Assembly (NCBI RefSeq): GCF_010858045.1
Contig: NZ_JAAGVC010000002.1
Location: 122,670-186,669 of the forward strand
Reading direction: 5' to 3'
DNA from: Nocardia cyriacigeorgica
GTDB lineage: Bacteria; Actinomycetota; Actinomycetes; Mycobacteriales; Mycobacteriaceae
DNA: 64,000 bases
Shown piece after piece: positions 10,171-19,092 of this stretch (position 1 is its first letter; every line of letters starts with the position of its first letter). Position numbers and translations under genes: made by a program. The notes under the pieces were generated by a model that was not told the DNA's origin, did no database searches, and saw nothing but the letters and a program-made list of their open reading frames with translations.

Positions 10171-13134
10171 ATGTCGGAGGCCGACGACCGCGAAAAACGC
10201 GCGCAGCAACCCGATTCGCCGCCTCCGCCGCCGGAGTCGAGGCCGCCGGATTCGCCGGCGACCGCCGGTTCGAGCTCGGCCACGTCGATCGGACCGTCGG
10301 GCACCAGTGCGATGCCGCCGGAACCGGCCGACTCGCCCCACGGCCCGGGGCTGCCCGCTAACCCGGATATCGCCGATCAGAACCGGCCTGCGATACCGCA
10401 GCCACCGACTCCACCGCCCGGGCAGCGTCCGCCGATGGGATCACCGTCGCCGGCTTCCGGCCCGCCTCCTGACCACCAGCCGCCCGAGCCCAACCAGCCC
10501 CCTCCGCCCGTGCCGCCGGGCTCCTACCCGCCCGGCCCGGCGGGACCGGGCTCGTACCAGGCTCCGGTGCAAGGACATTCGGCGCCGACTCCCGCGTCGA
10601 TCCCGCCGTCCGGCGAATATTGGCCGGGCGGTGAGCCGTTCCCCCCGCGACCCAGCGAACAGCCACCAGGCAGCGGACCACGCCCAGCGCAACCCGGCGA
10701 ACACACGCCGCCCAGCGCGCCCTTCCCGCCGCACCCCGGACCGCAGGCGCAGCACGCTGCGCCGTACCCACCACAATCCGGCGGATGGATGCCGGTCAGC
10801 GGGCCAAATCCTCCGCAGCCCGGCGGCCACGCACCCATCGGCGCACCGCCGCCACCGCAACCCGGCAGCCAGAACCCGGGCGTCCCCTATCCCCCACAGC
10901 CCGGCGGCCAGAGCCCCAGCGGCCCGAATCCCCCACAGCCAGGCGGCCACGCACCCATCGGCGCACCGCCGCCACCGCAACCCGGTGGCCAGAGTCCGGG
11001 CGGTCCCCTTCCCCCGCAGCCCGGCGGGCAGAGTCCGGGCGGCCTCTATTCCCCGCACACCAGAGGACCGGGGCCTGGCGGTCCCTATCCACAGCATCCT
11101 GGCCCGCCTGGTCAGGGCGGACCGTTCGGCTCGCATCCTGATCCGGGATTCGGGTTCGATCCGCAGCGTGGTGCGCCGATGCTCGGCGCGGGCACGCCGG
11201 TGCGGGCGCGGCGGCGGCCTTGGATCATCGCGTCGCTGGTGATCCTGGTCGTGGCGGCGATCGGGGTGGGCAGTGCGGTGTTCTTGCTGCGCACCGGCGA
11301 TGGGCCCACCGTCGAGCAGCGCGGCCGGTCGGCGTTGGCGTCCGCGCAGTTGCGGTTGCTGGATACGCCCGCCACGCATTTCACCGGGACGGTGAAACCG
11401 ACAGGGGCGTCGGCCGGGCGGCTTCGGGTGGATCTCACGGTCACCAACGTCGGTGATGCGACGGGCACAGTGTCGGTGCGTGAGGGCATCGATTTGGACT
11501 ACCTCGGGGTCGGCGGGAAATCCTTCCTGCGGGGCAGCGAGCAGGCGTGGCTCGCGCTCGGCGAATCCGCCGAGGACGCCGCGCGATACAAGGACGTGCC
11601 GGTGCTGATCGGGCCGGAGCGCTTCGGGTTCGATCTCGCGAGCACCCTGGCACCGGCACGGCTGGCGCTGGCGCTCGATCCCGAGGCCGAGCGCAGCGCC
11701 GACGTCACCGTGGGTGACCCGATCGAGATCGACGGGCACCCATCGACGCCGATCACCAGCGGCTCCATCACCACCTATGTGCGCAATTTCGATGCGGCAG
11801 GCGAATCGAGCGACGCGTCCGAACCGCCGGTCATCGACCGGATCGTCAGCGCGTCCTCGTCCGGCGATTCCGCCGACTCCGGCGACGGGGACCCTGAACT
11901 ACCCGAGTTCACCCTCGAACCGGAATCCGGCGAGGCCGACGACGCCCTCGGCATCTACGAGGAACTGCCGGGCCGGGTGAACGACCTCGGCAACGCGGTG
12001 GATTCGCGGATCTCGGTGGGTGGCAATATCAACGGCCAGTTCTTACAGAACCCCTGCCTCGGCGTCTGCACGATCCAGTTCGTCATCACCAATACGGTGA
12101 ACACCTCGCGGGATATCCGGGTCACCACCGTCAGGTTCGACTACAGCGTCACCATGCAGTCGTCGGTGCCGGTGGCGCTCGGGGCCGGCTGCAACGGTAG
12201 CGGCACCATGCCCGCCAATGGCTCGACGACGCTGTCGTGCAGCGCGACCTACGATCCACAGCTGATCCCGGCCGGTCAGACCCGGCCGATCACGGCCACC
12301 ATCCAGGTCACCGTGCGTGCCCTCGATCCGCAGCAGGTCACCGAACTCCAGGACAAGACCGTCGACCGGGGCCGCCAGGTCAAGGACATCTCCCAGGACG
12401 CCCCGAACAGCTACCGCCGCTACACCGAGACCGGTGGCACGCTGCCCCAGCCGAAGTGGACCCAGCGCTATGACCGGACGAGCAGTTCGGCCCAGGAGCG
12501 TGGCGGTGCGGGGAAGCCGATGCGCGAGGATCAGGTCGCGGCGGTGTCGAGCGTCATGGATCGCCTCGGTGTTTCCGGGCCCGATAAACAGAAAACGATT
12601 CAGGCTCTGCGCAATGCGAACAGCAGCCCGATGGGCGCCGAGGCCGCCGATATCATCGGCAAGGGGCATCTCGCCGGGTCGGAGGGCTTCAAAGATCTGG
12701 TGTCGAAGTTCCGCGGGCCGTCCGCGGCCCGGCCGGCGGCCATGCAGGAACTGCGCCTCGGTGACGAGTTGTACCGGCGCGGCCATCACGATCTGGTGTT
12801 CGGCCGGACGAAGGAGGGCCAGGGGCGCTTCGATATCGACGTCGGCATCAAGGGGCCCGACGGTCGGGTGACCTTCGCCTACCAAGCGAAAGAGGTCGCC
12901 TCGATCAAGGGCTTGCGGTCGGCGACGGCCTCGGTGGTCAAACAATTGGTGGACGCGCCCGCCGAGCGGAAGGTGGGCGTGCTCGAGGTCGCCGCGCCGT
13001 CGACGGCCCTGGATACCGATACGCTGCGTTCGCTGCACGACCGCTCCGCCTCCAGCGGTATCGCGTTCGTGCTGCGCTTTTCCGACGACAAGGAGCTGAT
13101 CATTCCCGACGGCGCGAAAGTCTTCCCGGAATGA
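10171..13134 (+). CDS. Proline-rich membrane-anchored protein with C-terminal nuclease-like (putative toxin) domain
   Basis: This 987-residue protein is not of a family I recognise as a whole. Residues 1-345 are Pro/Gly-rich with PQPGG-type repeats. RARRRP precedes a single membrane helix at about 352-372, so the rest should lie outside. Residues about 375-760 hold beta-rich domains; four cysteines at 629, 633, 674 and 690 could form two disulfides. The C-terminal 180 residues contain ELYRRGHHDLVF, FDIDVGIKG (D888, D890) and FAYQAKEV (Q905, K907), a layout like the D...QxK core of restriction-endonuclease-fold toxins. AGGAGGG before the ATG fixes the start. It overlaps the next gene by ATGA. 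Toxin activity is inferred, not shown. Confidence 0.75.
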   Translation: MSEADDREKRAQQPDSPPPPPESRPPDSPATAGSSSATSIGPSGTSAMPPEPADSPHGPGLPANPDIADQNRPAIPQPPTPPPGQRPPMGSPSPASGPPPDHQPPEPNQPPPPVPPGSYPPGPAGPGSYQAPVQGHSAPTPASIPPSGEYWPGGEPFPPRPSEQPPGSGPRPAQPGEHTPPSAPFPPHPGPQAQHAAPYPPQSGGWMPVSGPNPPQPGGHAPIGAPPPPQPGSQNPGVPYPPQPGGQSPSGPNPPQPGGHAPIGAPPPPQPGGQSPGGPLPPQPGGQSPGGLYSPHTRGPGPGGPYPQHPGPPGQGGPFGSHPDPGFGFDPQRGAPMLGAGTPVRARRRPWIIASLVILVVAAIGVGSAVFLLRTGDGPTVEQRGRSALASAQLRLLDTPATHFTGTVKPTGASAGRLRVDLTVTNVGDATGTVSVREGIDLDYLGVGGKSFLRGSEQAWLALGESAEDAARYKDVPVLIGPERFGFDLASTLAPARLALALDPEAERSADVTVGDPIEIDGHPSTPITSGSITTYVRNFDAAGESSDASEPPVIDRIVSASSSGDSADSGDGDPELPEFTLEPESGEADDALGIYEELPGRVNDLGNAVDSRISVGGNINGQFLQNPCLGVCTIQFVITNTVNTSRDIRVTTVRFDYSVTMQSSVPVALGAGCNGSGTMPANGSTTLSCSATYDPQLIPAGQTRPITATIQVTVRALDPQQVTELQDKTVDRGRQVKDISQDAPNSYRRYTETGGTLPQPKWTQRYDRTSSSAQERGGAGKPMREDQVAAVSSVMDRLGVSGPDKQKTIQALRNANSSPMGAEAADIIGKGHLAGSEGFKDLVSKFRGPSAARPAAMQELRLGDELYRRGHHDLVFGRTKEGQGRFDIDVGIKGPDGRVTFAYQAKEVASIKGLRSATASVVKQLVDAPAERKVGVLEVAAPSTALDTDTLRSLHDRSASSGIAFVLRFSDDKELIIPDGAKVFPE
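10800..11045 (+). repeat. Near-identical 121-bp internal repeat in the proline-rich part
   Basis: The stretch around 10821-10865 recurs almost unchanged around 10942-10986 (both read CGGCCACGCACCCATCGGCG and onward). The unit encodes PNPPQPGGHAPIGAPPPPQPGG. Near-identity at silent positions suggests recent duplication or gene conversion. Confidence 0.8.
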
Positions 13135-13778
13135 CCGCGGCCGAACCGCTTCGGGCGCCGGCGTTCTCGTTCGTCTGGACCTGGTGGCCGACCGGTGTCG
13201 GACGAGGCGTGGCCGCGCAGTTCGAGCTGGCGGACCGGCTTACGAGTTGCGCAGGCAGGCACGGTCTGTTGACGGCGTCGCGGGTGAGTTGCCGCTGGCT
13301 GGTCGAGGGGCGGATCGTGCCGGGAGCGCAATCCGCGGTTGCGCTGGCCGCCGGTCTCGCCGATCCCACCGTGCCCGCGCTGCTCGATGCCGCCCGCCCG
13401 GCCGACGTTCCCGGCCATGCGACGATCGGTGCGCTCACCGTCACCGGGCCGGGCACCCGATTCGACGCCGCCGGATCTCCGCACACCGAGGACGATCTGG
13501 TGCGCGTGGGGGTGGATCTGACCGGCACGGAACCTGTCGTCGATCTCGAGGTCCACCATGACATCTGGCTGACCCACGACTTCCGTGGCCGGGCGCAACC
13601 GGAGATCCACCGCGGCAATGCGCCCCGGCTGGCCGCTACCCTCGCCGACTTCGACGCGTTGCTGGATGTCGCCGTCGAACCCGGACCGCCCTCGAATTTC
13701 GGAACCCCGCGATCGCGCGGCATCGAGCCGCCGCTCGACGATGACGGTGCGGCCATGGACGTCACCGAGTGGTTGTGA
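13131..13778 (+). CDS. Unknown 215-residue acidic protein, putative immunity partner
   Basis: I do not recognise this protein. Its ATG overlaps the stop of the large preceding gene by ATGA, so it is made with it. It has no signal peptide and no membrane segment. It begins FSFVWTWWPTGVG, has a middle with HGLLTASRVSCRWLVEGRI and a distinctive EVHHDIWLTHDFRG segment, and ends acidic (PPLDDDGAAMDVTEWL). Short, soluble, acidic, coupled and immediately downstream is what immunity proteins of polymorphic toxins usually look like, so that role is a reasonable guess. A regulatory or chaperone role is equally open. Confidence 0.65.
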   Translation: MTAAEPLRAPAFSFVWTWWPTGVGRGVAAQFELADRLTSCAGRHGLLTASRVSCRWLVEGRIVPGAQSAVALAAGLADPTVPALLDAARPADVPGHATIGALTVTGPGTRFDAAGSPHTEDDLVRVGVDLTGTEPVVDLEVHHDIWLTHDFRGRAQPEIHRGNAPRLAATLADFDALLDVAVEPGPPSNFGTPRSRGIEPPLDDDGAAMDVTEWL

Positions 13779-13860
13779 ACCGCGGGCACGGTCACGCGCG
13801 AATACCGGCCAGGGCGAATAGACCTGGGCGCCCGCACCGCACCGCCGGGTAGCGGGACTC

Positions 13861-14244
13861 TCAGTCCCGATCGGGCACGAGCACCCCCAGCAGCCAGTTC
13901 ACCACCGTGACGATGATCGCGCCCCAGAACGCGGCCCAGAAGCCGTCGATGCGCAGGCCGTAATCGGTGAATTCGGTGATCCAGGCCGTCAGCCACAGCA
14001 TCAGGGCATTGACCACCAGCAGGAACAGCCCGAGGGTCACGATCACCAGTGGCAGCGACAGCAGCTGCACGATCGGCTTGACGAGGGCGTTCACCGCGGT
14101 GAACACGGCCGCGACCGCCAGCAGTGTGATGATCTTGGCGCCGTTGCCCTGATCCTCCGGGCTGATGATGTCGATCTTGTCGATCCACGTCGCGGCCAGC
14201 CAGATGGCGAAGGCGTTGATGACCAACCGAAGCACAAGCTGCAT
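13861..14244 (-). CDS. Holin-like (phage holin family 4) membrane protein
   Basis: The 127-residue protein has four strongly hydrophobic segments: LVINAFAIWLAATWI near 5-22, IITLLAVAAVFTAVNALV near 40-58, a third near 62-88 ending in VNALMLWLTAWI, and WGAIIVTVVNWLLGVLV near 108-124. The NALVKPI and GLRIDGFWAAFWGAIIV motifs are typical of the PF04020 family, which is widespread in bacterial genomes without phage context. Role is unknown; no prophage genes are near. The gene stands alone between the putative toxin locus and the ClpN gene. Confidence 0.8.
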   Translation of the reverse strand: MQLVLRLVINAFAIWLAATWIDKIDIISPEDQGNGAKIITLLAVAAVFTAVNALVKPIVQLLSLPLVIVTLGLFLLVVNALMLWLTAWITEFTDYGLRIDGFWAAFWGAIIVTVVNWLLGVLVPDRD

Positions 14245-14303
14245 GGAGCCATGCTAGAGCCCGAATCTCGGATCCGGGCGGCACCGAGCCGAATCTTCGG
14301 TGT

Positions 14304-14882
14304 TCAGGCGGCCCGGTCCAGTAGCGCGTGCACCCGCGTGCGCAGCGCGTCCGCCTGCTCGTCGCCGCCGATCAACGCCGCCGTCGTGGCGTTCGGCGCC
14401 CGCAGAATCGCCAGCAGGATATGCCCGGATTCGATGCCCTTGTCCTTACGTGCCAACGCCTCCCGCAGCGCGAGCTCGAGCGTCTTCTTCGCCTCGCGGG
14501 AGAACCGGATATGGCCGAAGGCCATCCCGCCGCGCCCGAACCGTCCACGCGGCTGCGGTGGTTCGGCACGGTCGAGCGCGTCCTCGCCGAAGGTGGCCTC
14601 GAGACTGTCGCGTACCGCGTCGAGGTCGATGCCGATGGAGCGCAGGGCTTCGGCGTCGCGGTCGCCCAGCGGTGCGTTCTCTCCGTCCTCCGCCAGCGCC
14701 GCCGTCACTCGCTCGTGGGTGAGTCCGGCCGAGGCCAGCGCGTCCTTCATCACGGGCTCGGCCTGCGACAGCACACCGAGCAGTACGTGTTCGACGCGAA
14801 TTTCGGGCGCACGCAGCTGCCTGGCCTCCTCTTGCGCCACGACGACGGCCATGCGCGCGTGTTTGCTGAACCGTTCGAACAT
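14304..14882 (-). CDS. Clp N-domain protein (ClpC2-like)
   Basis: The 192-residue protein carries two ClpN-type repeats and no ATPase module: MFERFSKHARMAVVVAQEEARQL begins the first (about 1-65), and RFSREAKKTLELALREALAR with GIESGHILLAILR begins the second (about 105-190). ClpN domains bind adaptor proteins or degradation signals of ClpC. Mycobacterial ClpC2 has a similar stand-alone domain and protects ClpC1 from cyclomarin-type antibiotics, so a ClpC decoy or adaptor role is plausible. Its ATG overlaps the stop of the HTH gene (TGATG), so the two form one autoregulated unit. Confidence 0.85.
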   Translation of the reverse strand: MFERFSKHARMAVVVAQEEARQLRAPEIRVEHVLLGVLSQAEPVMKDALASAGLTHERVTAALAEDGENAPLGDRDAEALRSIGIDLDAVRDSLEATFGEDALDRAEPPQPRGRFGRGGMAFGHIRFSREAKKTLELALREALARKDKGIESGHILLAILRAPNATTAALIGGDEQADALRTRVHALLDRAA

Positions 14883-15103
14883 CAGCGGCCCCTGCCTCTC
14901 CGGTTGTATTTCTGATGTACCGCCTGCTTGCTGACCTCGAGGGCATCCGCGATGGCCTGCCACGACCAGCCCTGATCCCTGGCGTTGGCCACCTGGATCG
15001 CTTCGAGCCGTTCGAGCAGCCTGCGCAATGCCAGCACCGCCCGCAGCCCGACCTCTGGATCGGGGCTGCCGGCCGCCGCTGCCAGCGTGGTTGCTTCCGT
15101 CAT
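14882..15103 (-). CDS. Small HTH protein, likely repressor of its own clpC2-like operon
   Basis: The 73-residue protein has a helical first half (PEVGLRAVLALRRLLERLEAIQVANAR) and a clear helix-turn-helix, GWSWQAIADALEVSKQAVHQKY, near residues 43-64. I chose the ATG at 15103 because a CAAAAT box lies 7 nt before it and TTGACA lies 17 nt further up, which makes a leaderless start. Two copies of the site GTCAA-N6-TTGAC cover both boxes. The gene is coupled to the ClpN-domain gene, so it probably senses something linked to Clp proteolysis. Confidence 0.85.
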   Translation of the reverse strand: MTEATTLAAAAGSPDPEVGLRAVLALRRLLERLEAIQVANARDQGWSWQAIADALEVSKQAVHQKYNRRGRGR

Positions 15104-15106
15104 GAC

Positions 15107-15150
15107 GTCAATTTTGATTGACGACACGGCCCTTGTCAACAAAAATTGAC
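15107..15150 (-). promoter_or_regulatory. Promoter with twin operators for the HTH-clpC2-like operon
   Basis: GTCAATTTTGATTGAC (15107-15122) and GTCAACAAAAATTGAC (15135-15150) share the palindrome GTCAA-N6-TTGAC, with centres 28 bp apart. On the minus strand, TTGACA (-35) and CAAAAT (-10) are 17 nt apart; the first operator copy reached covers the -35, the second covers the -10 and abuts the start codon. This arrangement fits self-repression by the HTH protein. Confidence 0.7.
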
Positions 15151-15167
15151 ATCACCGGCGAAAAGAA

Positions 15168-15246
15168 AGCGCCCCGGCCGAATCTCGACGTTCACTCGCT
15201 TCCACCCGACGGGAAGGCGAGTCCGAGAGCCGAATACCGGGGCGCT
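15168..15246 (-). terminator. Intrinsic terminator of the acyl-CoA synthetase gene
   Basis: On the minus strand the outer stem AGCGCCCCGG / CCGGGGCGCT encloses an inner hairpin (ACTCGCCTTCC / GGAAGCGAGT), and the run TTTCTTTTC follows. It lies directly after the stop of the gene ending at 15268 and insulates the next operon. Confidence 0.75.
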
Positions 15247-15267
15247 GCCGATCGCAGCCGGCCGCGA

Positions 15268-16803
15268 TCAGCCTGTCGCCGCGCCGAACTGCTCGCGCAA
15301 GCGGTACTTCAGCACCTTGCCCGACGCATTGCGCGGTAGCGCGTCGACGAACTCCAGCCGCAACGGCACCTTGTATCCGGCCAGATCGCCGCGCGCGAAT
15401 TCGCGCAACTCGTCCAGCGTGAGCGAGGCGCCGGGCTGGGTGGCGACGACGGCCGTCACCGCCTCACCCCACTTCTCGTGCGGCAGTCCGAGCACCGCCA
15501 CCTCGGCCACCGCCGGATGCCGGTACAGCACGTTCTCCACCTCGGCCGGGTAGACGTTCTCGCCGCCGGTGATCACCATGTCCTTGACCCGGTCGACCAC
15601 GTAGACGAAGCCGTCTTGGTCGGCCTGCCCGATATCACCGGTGTGGAACCAGCCCTCGGCATCGATGACCGCGTCGGTAGCCGCCTTGTTGTTCCAATAG
15701 CCCTTCATGACCTGCGGCCCGCGCACACAGATCTCGCCGCGCTCGCCGTCGGGCACCGGGTTGTTGTCCAGATCGACCAGGCGCACATCCGACAGCGGCA
15801 ACACCTTGTGCCCGGCGGCGCCGATCCGGGTGGCCACATCGTCGGTGGACAGCACCAGCGCCAGCGGCGCGGTTTCGGTCAGGCCGTAGCCCTGGGCGAA
15901 GGGCACCCCGCGCTCGCCGTAGCGGGTGATGAGCGCCTCCGGTACCGGCGCGCCACCACAGATGAAGGTCCGCACACTCGACAGATCCGTGATCGCGAAC
16001 TGTGGCACCTGGGTCATGAACAGATACATCGCCGGCACCCCGAACATGGTGGTGACCTTGTGCTCGGCGATCAGCGCCAGCGCCTGCGCCGGGTCGAACG
16101 CGGCCATCAGCACCAGGTGCGCGCCCTTCTGCAACGACACCAGCGTCGTCACATTCAGCCCGCCGATATGGAACAGCGGTGCGCAGACCAGCGAGACGTC
16201 GTCGTGGAGGGTGTCGAAGGAAAGCAGCGCGTTGACGTTGTTCCAGAACAGGTTTCCGTGGGTCAGCATCGCGCCCTTGGGCTTGCCGGTGGTGCCGGAG
16301 GTGTACATGATCACCGCTACGTCGTCGGCGTCTGGATGCTTCGGCTCGGCGATCGGTTCCCGGGCCGTCAGCAGCTCGTCGAGGACCTCCCACCCGGGGC
16401 GCGCGGTCAGCGAAATCGACCGGTTCACCCCGGATTCGGCGAGCACCGGGTCGACGATCTCGGCCCGGTCCGTATCGGCGATCAACGTGTGCACGCCGGC
16501 GTCGCCGAGGATGTAACCCAGCTCGGCGGCCGTCAGCCGGAAGTTGAGCGGGACGAACACCGCGCCCGCCCGCGACGCCGCGAACAATGTGACCAGGAAA
16601 TCGGGATGGTTCAGTCCGAGGTAGCCGACCCGGTCGCCGGGCCGCACCCCGCCCGCGACCAGTTCCGCGGCCAGCCGGTCGACGCGTTCGAGGAGCGCGC
16701 CGTAGGTCAGCGTCTGCCCGTCGAAGGTGATGGCCGGGCGGGCCGGCCCGGAAGCGGCCCTGCGGGCAATCCAGGAACCGAGGTCGGTCGGCGGGGTGAT
16801 CAT
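15268..16803 (-). CDS. Fatty-acyl-CoA synthetase (FadD type)
   Basis: The 511-residue enzyme activates a carboxylic acid to its CoA ester with ATP. The AMP-binding motif YTSGTTGKPKGAML lies near residue 170, the second motif QGYGLTETAPL near 310, the GWFHTGDIG motif near 395, and the C-terminal KDMVITGGENVYPAEVE and NASGKVLKYRLREQ motifs near 420 and 495. Chain length cannot be read from the sequence. The ATG at 16803 is preferred over 16809 since GGAGG stands 7 nt before it. The gene is divergent from a TetR gene, with an imperfect palindrome between them. Confidence 0.88.
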   Translation of the reverse strand: MITPPTDLGSWIARRAASGPARPAITFDGQTLTYGALLERVDRLAAELVAGGVRPGDRVGYLGLNHPDFLVTLFAASRAGAVFVPLNFRLTAAELGYILGDAGVHTLIADTDRAEIVDPVLAESGVNRSISLTARPGWEVLDELLTAREPIAEPKHPDADDVAVIMYTSGTTGKPKGAMLTHGNLFWNNVNALLSFDTLHDDVSLVCAPLFHIGGLNVTTLVSLQKGAHLVLMAAFDPAQALALIAEHKVTTMFGVPAMYLFMTQVPQFAITDLSSVRTFICGGAPVPEALITRYGERGVPFAQGYGLTETAPLALVLSTDDVATRIGAAGHKVLPLSDVRLVDLDNNPVPDGERGEICVRGPQVMKGYWNNKAATDAVIDAEGWFHTGDIGQADQDGFVYVVDRVKDMVITGGENVYPAEVENVLYRHPAVAEVAVLGLPHEKWGEAVTAVVATQPGASLTLDELREFARGDLAGYKVPLRLEFVDALPRNASGKVLKYRLREQFGAATG

Positions 16804-16875
16804 CGGCATACCTCCAGGTCACCGTCGTGAGCGGCGCGGCCACTGTGACGGACATCGCAGCAATGTCGCGCCAGC

Positions 16876-16904
16876 CTATTACGGACGTGAACCGTCGTAA
16901 ATAG
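16876..16904. promoter_or_regulatory. Imperfect palindrome between fadD and tetR, probable TetR operator
   Basis: CTATTACGGAC and GTCGTAAATAG face each other across 7 nt (imperfect, best aligned with one shifted base), in the 124-bp divergent gap. TetR proteins often repress both their own gene and the divergent one through such a site. Confidence 0.5.
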
Positions 16905-16927
16905 GAAAATGAGACCGGTGCCACAAT

Positions 16928-17623
16928 GTGTCGGTGGTTGACACGCGACGAGCCGGGCGTCCGCGCGATCCGGAGCTGGAACACCGCGCCCACCAGGCCG
17001 CCCGCACGGTCTATGCCGAACGCGGCTGGAGCGGGTTCACACTGGACGAGGTGGCACGGCGCTCCGGCATCGGCAAAGGGTCGCTCTACCTGCGGTGGCC
17101 GTCGAAAGAGGCGCTACTGGTGGACGCGGTGCGTTCGCGGATCCGGTTCATCGCCCACATCGACACCGGCGATCTGCGGACAGACCTGATCGAGTTCGCC
17201 ACCAGCTGGCTGGCGCACGAAAGCACCGATGACGGATCACTGGCACGCCAGTTGTCGGCCGACGCGCATCGGGTCGCGAAACTCGCCGACACTCTCGCCG
17301 GCGATCCCTACCCGGAGCATCTGCGCGCCACCCGCGCGATCATCCGGCGCGGCATCGAACGCGGGGAGCTGCCACCGCAGACTTCGGTCGCCCTGGTCGC
17401 CGATCTGATCGCCGGAGCGGTGTCCAATCACGTCACCGCGACGCCGCCGCATCTGCGGGAACGGGCGAAAGCCGAATCCGCCGCCTATATCGCGGCTTTG
17501 GTGGACACGATCCTCGCCGGCGTCCGCGCGACCGCCGGCACAGGGCCCGAGTCGACCGGCCGGTCGACATCGAAGGCGGGCAGGTCCGCGCGCGATCGGC
17601 AGAGCGCGGCGCGATCCGGCTAG
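16928..17623 (+). CDS. TetR-family regulator, divergent from fadD
   Basis: The 231-residue protein has the TetR N-terminal DNA-binding region: RDPELEHRAHQAARTVYAERGWSGFTLDEVARRSGIGKGSLYLRWPSKEALL, with the helix-turn-helix at about residues 33-58. The rest is the ligand-binding helical domain, with a charged low-complexity tail after about 195. Start is a GTG (16928); another GTG lies two codons on. Given its neighbour, a fatty acid or acyl-CoA ligand is likely. Confidence 0.85.
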   Translation: MSVVDTRRAGRPRDPELEHRAHQAARTVYAERGWSGFTLDEVARRSGIGKGSLYLRWPSKEALLVDAVRSRIRFIAHIDTGDLRTDLIEFATSWLAHESTDDGSLARQLSADAHRVAKLADTLAGDPYPEHLRATRAIIRRGIERGELPPQTSVALVADLIAGAVSNHVTATPPHLRERAKAESAAYIAALVDTILAGVRATAGTGPESTGRSTSKAGRSARDRQSAARSG

Positions 17624-17650
17624 GCCGGGACACGTGAGGAGGGCAGGCGA

Positions 17651-18736
17651 TCAGCCGCGCCAGATTCCCGTCGCGGTGAAATCGGCCAGTACGGCGGCGG
17701 GTTCGTCCAGGTCCAGGCCCTGTCGGGCAACCCAGTCGTCGTCGAAATACGTGCCCGCGTACCGGTCGCCGCCGTCGCAGAGCAGGGTGACCACGCTGCC
17801 GGTGCGACCCTGCGCCAGCATCTCGGCGATCAGCGCGAACGCGCCCCACAGATTGGTGCCGGTGGAACCACCGACGCGCCGGCCGAGCACCCGGCTCGCA
17901 TGACGCGCGGTGGCGATGGAGGCGGCGTCGGGCACCTCGATCATCCGGTCCACCACCTGCGCGATGAACGACGGCTCCACTCGCGGGCGCCCGATGCCCT
18001 CGATCCGCGACGACATGCCCGTCTGGTAGCCGGGATCACCGGTTTCGTAGCCGCCGTAGAACGCCGAGTTCTCCGGGTCCACGATCGCCAGTTTCGTGGC
18101 GTGCCTGCGGTAGCGGATGTAGCGCCCGATGGTGGCGCCGGTACCGCCGGTGCCCGCGCCGGTGACGATCCACTCCGGCACCGAGTGATTCTCCAGTTTC
18201 AGCTGCTCGAAGATGGATTCGGCGATGTTGTTGTTGCCGCGCCAGTCCGTCGCCCGCTCGGCATGGGTGAACTGGTCCATGTAGTGACCACCGCACTCGG
18301 CGGCCAGCCGCGCGGCCTCGGTGTACATCTCCGGTGGGCGTTGCACGAAATGGCAGCGTCCGCCCTGCGCCTCGATCAACGCGATCTTCTGCGGCGAGGT
18401 ACTGGCGGGCATCACGGCGACGAAATCCAGGCCGAGCAGTTTCGCGAAGTAGGCCTCGCTCACCGCCGTCGACCCGGACGACGCCTCGACCACGGTGGTG
18501 TTCTCGGTGATCCAGCCATTGCACAGGGCGTACAGGAACAGCGAACGTGCCAGCCGGTGCTTGAGGCTGCCGGTGATGTGAGTGGACTCGTCCTTCAGAT
18601 AGAGCTGGATATCCCACTCGACCGGCAGCGGATACCGCAGCAGATGGGTGTCGGCGCTGCGCTGGGTGTCGGCGTCGATGAGCCGGACGGCATTGTCGAC
18701 CCAGGCACGCGGGGCGCTCCGGTCGACGTACTTCAC
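17651..18736 (-). CDS. PLP-dependent cysteine synthase-family enzyme, Cds1-like
   Basis: The 361-residue protein belongs to fold-type II PLP enzymes. The PLP lysine is K59 in GSLKHR, the substrate-binding loop is [10 protein letters not shown] near 85-94, the phosphate-binding glycines [14 protein letters not shown] lie near 190-205, and [10 protein letters not shown] near 295. It resembles M. tuberculosis Cds1 (Rv3684), an L-cysteine desulfhydrase releasing sulfide, pyruvate and ammonia, more than CysK or CysM. Function by homology only. It overlaps the upstream small membrane protein gene by ATGA. Confidence 0.8.
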   Translation of the reverse strand: MKYVDRSAPRAWVDNAVRLIDADTQRSADTHLLRYPLPVEWDIQLYLKDESTHITGSLKHRLARSLFLYALCNGWITENTTVVEASSGSTAVSEAYFAKLLGLDFVAVMPASTSPQKIALIEAQGGRCHFVQRPPEMYTEAARLAAECGGHYMDQFTHAERATDWRGNNNIAESIFEQLKLENHSVPEWIVTGAGTGGTGATIGRYIRYRRHATKLAIVDPENSAFYGGYETGDPGYQTGMSSRIEGIGRPRVEPSFIAQVVDRMIEVPDAASIATARHASRVLGRRVGGSTGTNLWGAFALIAEMLAQGRTGSVVTLLCDGGDRYAGTYFDDDWVARQGLDLDEPAAVLADFTATGIWRG

Positions 18737-19092
18737 GCCTTCGACCCGCCCTGATCGCCCGGCTCGTCACCGCGCAGCCGAGCCCGCAACTGCGCCTTGT
18801 CCTGCCTGCGACGCTCGTCGACCACGGCGATGTCCTCGTTGACCTTGGTGCGCAGGCCCTTGAACAGGATCAGCGACAGCGGCATCGCGATGATGAGCGC
18901 GAACAGCGCGGCCACCACCAGCGGGATCTGCACGTCGATGAGCTTCGCCGCGACCACGATCACCGCGGTGATCAGCGCGACCAGGCCGAGCCGGGCCACG
19001 GTGTACAGGGCCAGGTTGCGGGCCAGCCGCCCACCCGTCGAACCACTGGTTTGCCGGGCGGATGCCCCTTCCGGTCGCGATGCGTCACTCAC
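18733..19092 (-). CDS. DUF4229 small membrane protein
   Basis: A protein of about 119 residues with two adjacent hydrophobic segments ([26 protein letters not shown] and [22 protein letters not shown]), followed by a charged C-terminus ([26 protein letters not shown]). This matches the actinobacterial DUF4229 pattern. I prefer GTG at 19092, because TACTCT precedes it by 7 nt (leaderless pattern); a GTG at 19125 is the alternative. It is coupled to the Cds1-like gene. Function is unknown. Confidence 0.7.
   Translation of the reverse strand: MSDASRPEGASARQTSGSTGGRLARNLALYTVARLGLVALITAVIVVAAKLIDVQIPLVVAALFALIIAMPLSLILFKGLRTKVNEDIAVVDERRRQDKAQLRARLRGDEPGDQGGSKA

Noticed and set aside
13861..14244. 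Prophage signal because of the holin-like gene
   Set aside because: The family is common on chromosomes and no phage genes are nearby.
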